A stretch of DNA of 64,000 bases. Source: CAYLPJ01 sp964385465. Its GTDB lineage: Bacteria > Planctomycetota > Phycisphaerae > SM23-33. Under the pieces are notes generated by a model, which did no database searches, was not told the origin of the DNA, and worked only from the letters and a program-made list of their open reading frames with translations. Shown here in pieces: positions 18,114 through 25,071 of this stretch. The stretch spans positions 124,001-188,000 of the forward strand of contig CAYLPJ010000001.1 in the NCBI GenBank assembly GCA_964385465.1, given 5' to 3'. Made by a program: the position numbers and the translations under genes. Position 1 is the first letter of the stretch. Each line of letters opens with the position of its first letter.

Positions 18114-18787
18114 CCCCCCCGCCGGAAGCCGTCGCGTTCCTGGCAGACCTGGGCCTGCCCCCCGACCGCATCGAGCGGCTGGGCGAACTCGGCTCTCTGT
18201 ACACCGATCTTCTGGCCGCCAACGAGCGGACGAACCTCACGCGGATCACCGGCGAGGAAGACTTCTGGATCCTGCACGTCTGCGACAGCCTGGCGGTGCT
18301 CGGCGAGGTGCCGGTTTTGGCAACGGCGCCGCTGGCCGTCGCCGACGTCGGCTGCGGGGCGGGCTTCCCCCTGCTGCCGGTGGCCCGGGCGTGCCCGGCG
18401 CTGCGGATCGTCGGCATCGAGTCGCGCCGACGCAAGGCGGAATTCGTCGCCCGCCAGATCGAACGGCTGGGCCTGGACGGGGCGTCCGTGGAAGCCGAAC
18501 GGGCACGGGACCTGGCCCGTCGCGACGAGCACCGCCAGCGGTATGATTTCGCCCTCGCCCGCGCCGTGGGCCCCGCCGACCGCGTCGCCCGCGAATGCCG
18601 CCGCCTCCTGCGCCCCGACGGCGGGACACTCGTGCTCTACAAGACCCCCGCGACGGCGGCGTCCGAGCGAAAGGCAGCCGCGCAGGCGGAACGCCGCGAG
18701 GGCGTGGACGTGTCCTTCGGCAAGCCCTTCGACCTGCCGCTGGGGCGAGGGCGCAGGCAGTTCGTCCTGCTTCGCCGCAGACTGTAG
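18110..18787 (+). CDS. rsmG: 16S rRNA (guanine-527-N7)-methyltransferase
   Basis: A 225-residue class I SAM methyltransferase of the RsmG/GidB family, which methylates G527 of 16S rRNA. Diagnostic segments are ERTNLTRI near residue 40, the SAM motif VADVGCGAGFPLLP, the downstream strand IVGIESRRRKAEFV and the ARAVGP motif. Length fits the family (about 210-240). The start overlaps the preceding stop by four bases (ATGA). In many bacteria this gene sits beside parAB or mnmG; here it follows a sugar oxidoreductase, so the usual origin neighbourhood is absent. Confidence 0.92.
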   Translation: MTPPPEAVAFLADLGLPPDRIERLGELGSLYTDLLAANERTNLTRITGEEDFWILHVCDSLAVLGEVPVLATAPLAVADVGCGAGFPLLPVARACPALRIVGIESRRRKAEFVARQIERLGLDGASVEAERARDLARRDEHRQRYDFALARAVGPADRVARECRRLLRPDGGTLVLYKTPATAASERKAAAQAERREGVDVSFGKPFDLPLGRGRRQFVLLRRRL

Positions 18788-18817
18788 GAAGTCCACGCGG
18801 TCCGCCTACCGATACAC

Positions 18818-18823
18818 TATAAT
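18818..18823 (+). promoter_or_regulatory. Consensus -10 box upstream of the histidine kinase gene
   Basis: A perfect TATAAT sits 72 bases before the kinase start. No clear -35 is seen at normal spacing. Confidence 0.38.
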
Positions 18824-18895
18824 GCCCAGCGTCCTCTCCGACGGTTCCGCCGGCCGGCGGTTGCGGCGTGAGTGAATCAAGAGGAGACCGTCCGT

Positions 18896-21118
18896 ATGCC
18901 GCGACGACTGCGCGGGCCTCTGCTGGGGGTCCTGCTGCCATCCTGCCTCGCGCTGCTGCTCCTGGCAGCCGTGCTTTTCGGGCTCGTCCTGCCCACCTTC
19001 CGCTCCAGCCTGATGCAGCAGCGCCGCCGCGTGCTGCGGGAGATGACTACCTCCGTCTGGTCGATCCTGGACCACTACGAGGACCTCGTGGGCACCGGGC
19101 AGATGTCCCGCGCCGAGGCCGAGGCCCGGGCGGCCGCGACGGTCCGGAACATCCGCTACGGCCCGGGCAAGCGCTCGTACTTCTGGATCAACGATGCCAA
19201 CGGCGTGGTGGTAATGCACCCCTACATGCCCCACCTGGAGGGCCAGAACCTGATGGCCTTCCGGGACCCGCAGGGCGGCCGCCCGATCGCCGGGTTCGTG
19301 CGCATCGTCCGTGAGCGGGGGGAAGGGTTCACCAGCTACTACTGGCAGTGGCATGGGGACCCCAATCGCGTCGAACCCAAGCTCTCGTTCGTCAAGGCCT
19401 TCGAGCCGTGGGGATGGGTCATCGGGACGGGCATGTACCTCGAGGATGTCGACGCCGAGATCGCCGCGCTGAACCGCAAGCTCACCGGAGCCCTCCTGGC
19501 CGTGCTGCTGGCCGTGGGGTTCCTCGCCGCGGTGATCATCCGCCGCCTTGTCCGCGTCGAGCGCCGGCGGCGGGAGATCGAGGAGGCCCTGCGGGCCAGC
19601 GAGGCGCGCGCGCGGGCGACGTTCGAGCAGGCAGCCGCCGGCATCGCCCACCTGTCGCTCGAAGACCAAGTCCTCCGCGCCAACCCGCGGTTCTGCGCGA
19701 TCCTGGGCGTCGAACGAGACCGCGCGATCGGCGCCGACCTCGACGCGTTCACCCACCCCGAGGACCGCACCGTCGGCGCCGAGGAACTCGGATACGTGCT
19801 CGCCGGGGAGGCGCCCTCCTGCACGCTCCAGCGCCGCTTCCTCCGCGGCGACGGCGAGATTGTCTGGGGGCAACTGACCGTCTCGCTCTGCCGCGACGAG
19901 GCCGGCCGGCCCCAGTACGCCATCGCCGTGCTGCACGACGTCTCCGACCGCGTGCAGATGGAGGAGCAGCTTCGGCATTCGCAGAAGATGGAGGCCCTCG
20001 GCCAGCTCGCCGGCGGGGTCGCCCACGATTTCAACAACCAGTTGACGATCATCCACGGCTATGCGGACCTGCTGCTCGTTGAGGCCGAGGGCAACGGCGG
20101 GGACACGATGCCGCTGAAGGAGATCCGCCGCGCCGCCGACCGCGCGCGAACCCTGACGGCCCAACTGCTCGCCTTCGGGCGAAAGCAGGTCCTCCGCACC
20201 GAGGTCGTCGACGTCGGGGAACTGATCGCCACCATGCGCGAGCCGCTGGCACGCATTCTCGGCGAACGCGTGGAGCTGACCGTCTCGGCCGCGGAAGAAG
20301 CCCCACCGATCCGGGTGGACCCCGGGCAGCTCGAGCAGGCCGTCATGAACCTCGCCATCAACGCCCGCGACGCCATGGACGACGGCGGCAAGCTCGCCAT
20401 CGAAACCGGCGAGCACGTGGCCGTCCCCGACGGCGCCTCGCCCGACGAGGCCGACCTTCCCCCGGGCCGCTACCTCCGCCTCAGCGTTCGCGACACCGGT
20501 TGCGGCATGGACCCGGCCGTGCGGGACCGGGCCTTCGAGCCCTTCTTCACGACCAAGGACGTGGGCAAGGGCACGGGGCTGGGGCTGTCGATGGTGTACG
20601 CCTTCGTCCAGCAGAGCGGCGGGACCGTCGAGCTGGACAGCGCCCCGGACAAGGGGACGACGTTCCGCCTGTACTTCCCCGCATGCGAGCGCCCGGTCGA
20701 AGGCGGCGGCGACGCGGGCGACGGCGGGGCCGCCGGCGGCACCGAGACGATCCTGGTCGTCGAGGACGAGCAGCCGGTCCGCAAGTTCATCGTTCGCGTG
20801 CTTCGCAAGGCCGGCTACCAGGTCCTCGAGGCCCGCAACGCCGACGAGGCACTCGCCGCGCTCGGCAACGGCCAGGCCGTGCCCGACCTGCTGCTGACCG
20901 ATGTGGCCATGCCCGGCCTGACGGGCCCGGAGCTGGCCGACCGCCTCCGGGAGGATCGGCCCGGGCTTCGTGTACTGTTCATTTCCGGCTATCCGCAGAA
21001 GGCCGCCGGTGGCCCCACCGAAGCGCCGGACGCCGAGGCCTTCCTCAGCAAGCCCTTCAGACCCGACGAGCTCACCGCCGCCGTCCGCGCCCGCCTCGAC
21101 GCCGAGACGCCGACGTAA
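18896..21118 (+). CDS. Membrane Cache-PAS hybrid sensor histidine kinase
   Basis: 740 residues. Transmembrane helices at about 8-31 and 195-215 flank a periplasmic small Cache domain (SYFWINDANG, GTGMYLEDVD) that would bind a small ligand such as a carboxylate. A PAS domain spans about 235-350. The HisKA box HSQKMEALGQLAGG leads to phospho-acceptor His377 in AHDFNN. The HATPase region follows (N box near 484, DTGCGMD near 533, GTGLGLS near 559), then a receiver domain from about 616 with phospho-acceptor Asp669 in LLTDVAMPG. The signal output therefore needs an external phosphotransfer partner or stays within the receiver. ATG 18896 is chosen because GAGGAG lies nine bases upstream; an in-frame GTG at 18872 is less likely. 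No response regulator is adjacent. Confidence 0.9.
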   Translation: MPRRLRGPLLGVLLPSCLALLLLAAVLFGLVLPTFRSSLMQQRRRVLREMTTSVWSILDHYEDLVGTGQMSRAEAEARAAATVRNIRYGPGKRSYFWINDANGVVVMHPYMPHLEGQNLMAFRDPQGGRPIAGFVRIVRERGEGFTSYYWQWHGDPNRVEPKLSFVKAFEPWGWVIGTGMYLEDVDAEIAALNRKLTGALLAVLLAVGFLAAVIIRRLVRVERRRREIEEALRASEARARATFEQAAAGIAHLSLEDQVLRANPRFCAILGVERDRAIGADLDAFTHPEDRTVGAEELGYVLAGEAPSCTLQRRFLRGDGEIVWGQLTVSLCRDEAGRPQYAIAVLHDVSDRVQMEEQLRHSQKMEALGQLAGGVAHDFNNQLTIIHGYADLLLVEAEGNGGDTMPLKEIRRAADRARTLTAQLLAFGRKQVLRTEVVDVGELIATMREPLARILGERVELTVSAAEEAPPIRVDPGQLEQAVMNLAINARDAMDDGGKLAIETGEHVAVPDGASPDEADLPPGRYLRLSVRDTGCGMDPAVRDRAFEPFFTTKDVGKGTGLGLSMVYAFVQQSGGTVELDSAPDKGTTFRLYFPACERPVEGGGDAGDGGAAGGTETILVVEDEQPVRKFIVRVLRKAGYQVLEARNADEALAALGNGQAVPDLLLTDVAMPGLTGPELADRLREDRPGLRVLFISGYPQKAAGGPTEAPDAEAFLSKPFRPDELTAAVRARLDAETPT

Positions 21119-21129
21119 CCGCGACCCCC

Positions 21130-21170
21130 CAGGCCTCTGGCGCGCATCCGCCACGGCTCGCGGAGGCCTG
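21130..21170. terminator. Inverted repeat between convergent histidine kinase and murQ genes
   Basis: CAGGCCTC (21130-21137) pairs perfectly with GAGGCCTG (21163-21170), and an inner TGGCG/CGCCA stem is nested within. There is no T-tract; it is interpreted as a bidirectional terminator because it lies between two gene 3' ends. Confidence 0.35.
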
Positions 21171-21244
21171 ACCAGCAGCGCAGCGAATGCCCTCGAGAAC
21201 CTCGCGCAACCCGCGGCGCGCGTCCCCCGGTCCCCGCAGCCCCC

Positions 21245-22147
21245 TCACCGGCCGCCGTCGATCACCTCGCGCAATCGCCCGCCCGCCTGCCTGAGGAGCT
21301 CCTTCGCTCGCCGCCGGCCCACGTCGCGGGCGTGCATCGCCAGCGCCACCTTCACCTCGCCCTTCGCCTCGGCCAGCAGGTCCCGCGCCGCGGGCCGCCC
21401 GAGACCGGCGATCTCCATCACGATCCGTTCGGCCCTGTCGCGAAGCTTCTCGTTGGTCGCCCGAAGATCCACCATGAGGTTGCCGTACACCTTCCCCAGC
21501 CGCACCATCGCCGCCGTGGTCAGCGTGTTGAGGACCATCTTCGTCGCCGTGCCGGCCTTCAGGCGCGTCGAGCCGGTCACCGCCTCGGGGCCGACCACCG
21601 GGCAGACCACCACGTCGGCGGCCACGGCGGCCTTGACCTCCGGCGAGCAGGTGACGAACACCGTGGCCGCGCCAAGCTGCCTCGCTCGCCCCACCGCTCC
21701 GCGAACGTACGGCGTCAGCCCGCAGGCGGCGATGCCGACCACCGCGTCGCCGGCCGTCGCGCCGCGGCGGTCCAGCTCGGCCTCACCGTCGGCGGCGGAG
21801 TCCTCGGCGCCCTCGGCCGACCGGACCAGCGCCCGCCGCCCGCCGGCGATGATCCCCTGGACCCTCGACGGGCGGACGCCGAACGTCGGCGGGCATTCCG
21901 AGGCGTCCAGCACGCCCAGCCGCCCGCTCGTGCCCGCGCCGACGTAGAACAGCCGTCCGCCCTCGCCCAGCCGCCCGGCGATCAGGTCCACGGCGGCGGC
22001 AAGCGCCTCGCGCTCGGCGGCGACGGCCCCGGCGACGCACGCGTCCTCGGCGTTCAAGGCGTCCACGATCCCGAGCGTGTCCAGCCGATCGAGGTCGCCC
22101 GTGCGCGGGTTGCGGCGCTCGGTGGTCAGTTTGGAGCGGTCGGTCAT
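21245..22147 (-). CDS. murQ: N-acetylmuramic acid 6-phosphate etherase
   Basis: A 300-residue SIS-domain enzyme that cleaves the lactyl ether of MurNAc-6-P to GlcNAc-6-P and D-lactate. The signature VGAGTSGRLGVLDASE contains the catalytic Glu84, and the second catalytic Glu is probably Glu115 in EGAED. The C-terminal DLRATNEKLRDRA segment is also diagnostic. Length equals that of E. coli MurQ (298). Its ATG overlaps the anmK stop (ATGA), so it is translated from the anmK message. Cytoplasmic; its product feeds NagA. Confidence 0.95.
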   Translation of the reverse strand: MTDRSKLTTERRNPRTGDLDRLDTLGIVDALNAEDACVAGAVAAEREALAAAVDLIAGRLGEGGRLFYVGAGTSGRLGVLDASECPPTFGVRPSRVQGIIAGGRRALVRSAEGAEDSAADGEAELDRRGATAGDAVVGIAACGLTPYVRGAVGRARQLGAATVFVTCSPEVKAAVAADVVVCPVVGPEAVTGSTRLKAGTATKMVLNTLTTAAMVRLGKVYGNLMVDLRATNEKLRDRAERIVMEIAGLGRPAARDLLAEAKGEVKVALAMHARDVGRRRAKELLRQAGGRLREVIDGGR

Positions 22148-23337
22148 CGCGAGCCTCCGCCGGGGCGCCCCGGAACGATCTTGCCCAGAACGGCCGGGCC
22201 GCCCGCCCCGGTGGCCGAGGGTACGTTCCCCGCCCGCCCGCGGATCGTCTCGACGGCCAGCAGGGCGAACGCGACGGCCTCTTTGGCGTCGGCGTCGAGC
22301 CCGAAGGCGTCGCTGCCCGACACGGACGCGGGAGCCAGCCGCGCCGCGAGCATACCCATCAGCACCGGGTTCCTCGCACCCCCGCCGGAGCAGATCACCT
22401 CCCCGGGCTGCTCCGGCAGGAAACGCCGGCAGGCCCTCGCGACGCTCTCGGCCGTCAGGGCGGCCGCGGTGGCGAGCATGTCCTCGGCCGGGGCGCGTTT
22501 CCGCCGGCCGGCCCGCCATTGCCGATCAGCCCAGCCGGTGCCGAACGCCTCGCGCCCGGTGGACTTCGGCGGGCGGCGGGGGAAGTACGGGTGCGCCAGC
22601 CACTCGGCGAGCAGGTCCTCGCGGACGCGCCCGGCGCCGGCGAGCCGGCCGTCGCGGTCGAACCGCCGCCTGCCGCCGGTGGCCCGGACGACGAAGCGGT
22701 CCATGACCATGTTTCCCGGCCCGGTGTCGAAGGCGAGCACGTCGTCGGGCGAGCCGCCGGCCGGCAGCCAGGTCACGTTCGCGATCCCGCCGATGTTCAG
22801 CAGCAGGCGGCAGCGGTCGTCGCGGGCCAGCAGCAGCCAGTCGGCCAGGGGGACCAGCGGCGCGCCCTGCCCGCCGGCGGCGAGGTCCCGCGGGCGGAAG
22901 TCCGCCACGGTGGTCGCGCCGGTGCGCTCGGCGATCACGCACGGCTCGCCGAGTTGGAGCGTGGATCGCACCCGCCGCCGGCCCAACCGCACGCCGTCGG
23001 GCAGATGGCAGACCGTCTGGCCGTGCGAGCCGATCAGGTCCAGCGAGTCCGGCGAGATGCCCGCCGCGTCGACCAGCCGCAGCAACGCCTCGGCGAAGAC
23101 CTCCCCGAGGGCGACGTTCAGCGAGCAGATGTCCGCGACCGACGCCTCGCCCGAGCAGGCCGCGAGTACGGCCGAACGGACGGATGGGGCGTAGGGGAAG
23201 GTTCGGAAAGCCCGCACGTCGATCTCTCGGCCGGTCACGTCGACGATGGCCGCGTCGACGCCGTCGCAGCTCGTGCCGGACATCAACCCCGCAACGCGTA
23301 GCGTCCCGGCGGCGGCGAGTCGGGCGATCTCCTGCAA
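22144..23337 (-). CDS. anmK: Anhydro-N-acetylmuramic acid kinase
   Basis: A 397-residue ASKHA-fold kinase that converts recycled 1,6-anhydro-MurNAc plus ATP and water to MurNAc-6-P. Diagnostic motifs are GLMSGTSCDGVD near the start, DFRPRDLAAGGQGAPLVP, LNIGGIANVTW and FDTGPGNMVMD, with CSGGGARNP near the C-terminus. TTG 23337 is preferred: GGAG lies six bases upstream and a good promoter lies about 40 bp further upstream. An in-frame ATG at 23427 would precede that promoter and add 30 non-family residues. anmK-murQ form a two-gene peptidoglycan-recycling operon, evidence that this organism makes and turns over peptidoglycan. Confidence 0.94.
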   Translation of the reverse strand: MQEIARLAAAGTLRVAGLMSGTSCDGVDAAIVDVTGREIDVRAFRTFPYAPSVRSAVLAACSGEASVADICSLNVALGEVFAEALLRLVDAAGISPDSLDLIGSHGQTVCHLPDGVRLGRRRVRSTLQLGEPCVIAERTGATTVADFRPRDLAAGGQGAPLVPLADWLLLARDDRCRLLLNIGGIANVTWLPAGGSPDDVLAFDTGPGNMVMDRFVVRATGGRRRFDRDGRLAGAGRVREDLLAEWLAHPYFPRRPPKSTGREAFGTGWADRQWRAGRRKRAPAEDMLATAAALTAESVARACRRFLPEQPGEVICSGGGARNPVLMGMLAARLAPASVSGSDAFGLDADAKEAVAFALLAVETIRGRAGNVPSATGAGGPAVLGKIVPGRPGGGSR

Positions 23338-23373
23338 GACGTTCTCCTGGTTGGCGGATGGCGGGCGGGCAGT

Positions 23374-23403
23374 AGAATAGCCTCCGACGTTCGCACGACG
23401 CAA
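23374..23403 (-). promoter_or_regulatory. Candidate promoter for anmK-murQ
   Basis: Minus strand TTGCGT (23398-23403), 18-base spacer, TATTCT (23374-23379). The predicted leader is about 30 nt, ending at the TTG start behind GGAG. Confidence 0.45.
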
Positions 23404-23581
23404 CCACACCTGGACGGACACGGGCATGATACGCCTCTGAGACAGGCGACACCGCGACGAACCCCGGCCCAAGGCCGACGCATCCGCTGCGCCGGCGCGC
23501 CGGTCGGGTTCGCTCACGTGCCGCCTCCCGTGACGACGCGGCCGCGTCCTCTTCCCCCCGGCCGCGGCGTGTCCTCCGCGT

Positions 23582-23864
23582 CCGAGCCGACGTGCGGGCC
23601 TCTCCGCCGCGTTCCCCCCGGGCTGGACGGGCGTAATCGGCGCCAACGGTACGGGGAAGACCACGCTGCTGGGCCTTGCCTGCGGGGTGTGGGCCCCGCA
23701 GCGCGGGCACATCCGCCGCCTTGCTGCTGGTCAGCCACGACCAGCGATTCCTCGCCGCCCTGACGCGGACGAGCTGGCACCTCTGCCCCGACGCCGACGA
23801 CGAGGGCGCCGTGCGGGTGAACGTCTCGGCCCGCCCGCGTGATTCCGGGCCGCCGGGGCGGTAG
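23582..23864 (+). pseudogene. Decayed ABC-F-type ATPase remnant
   Basis: An open reading segment contains GLSAAFPPGWTG followed by a perfect Walker A motif GANGTGKTTLL (23639-23671) and GVWAPQRGHIR, as at the start of an ABC-F ATPase domain. From 23721, in a frame shifted by one base, comes LLLVSHDQRFLAALT, the Walker B-distal H-loop region of the same family, running to a stop at 23864. Everything between (Q-loop, signature motif, Walker B, and probably a whole second domain) is missing. The junction near 23712-23720 therefore marks a deletion plus frameshift. No start codon with a ribosome-binding site is evident. Interpreted as a dead gene fossil between anmK and the methyltransferase gene. 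Confidence 0.72.
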
Positions 23865-23903
23865 CATGGCGGGCGGCATGAGCATCCCGGGAAAGGATCG
23901 GCC

Positions 23904-24749
23904 ATGAACCTGAGCGACCTGGTCCGGCGGAAGCTGCCTCCCGCGGCGTGGGAGGAAGGCGAGAAGATCCCCTGGAACGACCCGGCCTTCAGCGAGCGGA
24001 TGCTCGCCGAGCACCTCACGCAGGTCCACGACCTCGCCAGCCGCACGACGCCGCGGATCGACCGCCACGTGGCATGGATCTTCGACGGGCTGCTCGAAGG
24101 CCGCGCCGTCAAGGTGCTGGACCTCGGCTGCGGGCCGGGGCTGTACGCCTCGCGACTGGCGCGGCGAGGGTGCGAGTGCGTGGGGATCGACTTCTCGCCG
24201 GCGGCCATCGCCCACGCCGCCGCCGAGGCCGAGCGCGACGGGCTGACCTGCACGTACGTGCACGACGACATCCGTTCGGCCGCCTTCGGCAGCGGCTACG
24301 GCCTGGTCATGTTGATCTTCGGGGAGTTCAATGCCTTCCGCCCGTCCGACGCGGCGGCTTTGCTGGGCAAGGCCCGCGCGGCGGTCGCCGACGACGGCTT
24401 GCTGCTGCTGGAGCCGCAGACCTTCGACGCCGTTCGCCAGACCGGGCGCCCGCGGGCGGAGTGGCAGACACACTGCCGCGGCCTGTGGTGCCCGCGACCG
24501 CACCTGTACCTCGCCGAGAGCTTCTGGGACGAGGGGGCCTCGGCGGCAATCACCCGCTGCTTCATCCTCGAGGCCGACGGCGGGGAGATCACCAGCTACT
24601 CGGCCTCCACGCAGGCCTACACCGACGAGCAACTCGGCGAGATGCTCCGGGCCGCGGGCTTCGAGGACATTCGCTTTCGCGGTGCGCTCGGCGGCGTGGA
24701 GGACCCCGTCCAGGCGGGCGTTCAGGCGGTCACGGCCAGGCCGGCGTAG
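23904..24749 (+). CDS. Class I SAM-dependent methyltransferase
   Basis: A 281-residue Rossmann-fold methyltransferase. SAM motif I is VLDLGCGPGLYASRLA (about residues 72-87), followed by the acidic strand VGIDFSP and VHDDIR. Motif IV is probably LIFGEFNAF. There is a family-typical C-terminal strand pair after TDEQLGEMLRAAGF. GGAAAGGATC precedes ATG 23904. The methyl acceptor is unknown; similar proteins act on small molecules. It stands alone on the plus strand, downstream of the ABC-F remnant. Confidence 0.87.
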   Translation: MNLSDLVRRKLPPAAWEEGEKIPWNDPAFSERMLAEHLTQVHDLASRTTPRIDRHVAWIFDGLLEGRAVKVLDLGCGPGLYASRLARRGCECVGIDFSPAAIAHAAAEAERDGLTCTYVHDDIRSAAFGSGYGLVMLIFGEFNAFRPSDAAALLGKARAAVADDGLLLLEPQTFDAVRQTGRPRAEWQTHCRGLWCPRPHLYLAESFWDEGASAAITRCFILEADGGEITSYSASTQAYTDEQLGEMLRAAGFEDIRFRGALGGVEDPVQAGVQAVTARPA

Positions 24750-24948
24750 CGGACCTCCACGCCGGCCCCGCGACGGGCGGGGCCGAGGTCGCCATCCATG
24801 CCCCGCCGGCTGCGAGGGCGTGCAGGACGCGGTCCCCCGCGGCGTTGGGGACGAACCGGTCGGACTTGTCCGGCCGGACGTAGAGGCCCGAACCGTCGGA
24901 TTCCAGGCGTGTCCACTGGGCGATGTCGAAGGCGATACGCTGTCCCCG
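24730..24948 (-). other. Possible protein-coding fragment, unrecognised
   Basis: In the 320-bp gap before the DUF4159 pair, the minus strand reads IAFDIAQWTRLESDG, then GLYVRPDK and FVPNAAGD, for about 45 residues with natural amino-acid composition, unlike the Arg/Pro-rich shadows elsewhere. After that it degenerates and stops at 24730-24732, inside the 3' end of the methyltransferase gene. There is no start codon or ribosome-binding site. It may be the leftover of a truncated gene; no family assigned. Confidence 0.28.
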
Positions 24949-24971
24949 TGGTCGGGTCCGGGGCGGTCCGG

Positions 24972-25001
24972 TTGCATCGGCCGGGCCGCGGCGTGTAGGC
25001 T
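24972..25001 (+). promoter_or_regulatory. Weak promoter candidate before the first DUF4159 gene
   Basis: TTGCAT (24972-24977), 18-base spacer, TAGGCT (24996-25001), about 64 nt before the start. Confidence 0.25.
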
Positions 25002-25071
25002 TGGCATGTCCGACCGCGGCGCGGTGCGGCGGTCACCTGATGGTATGCGCGGGGCAGTGAGGTCGTCGGCA

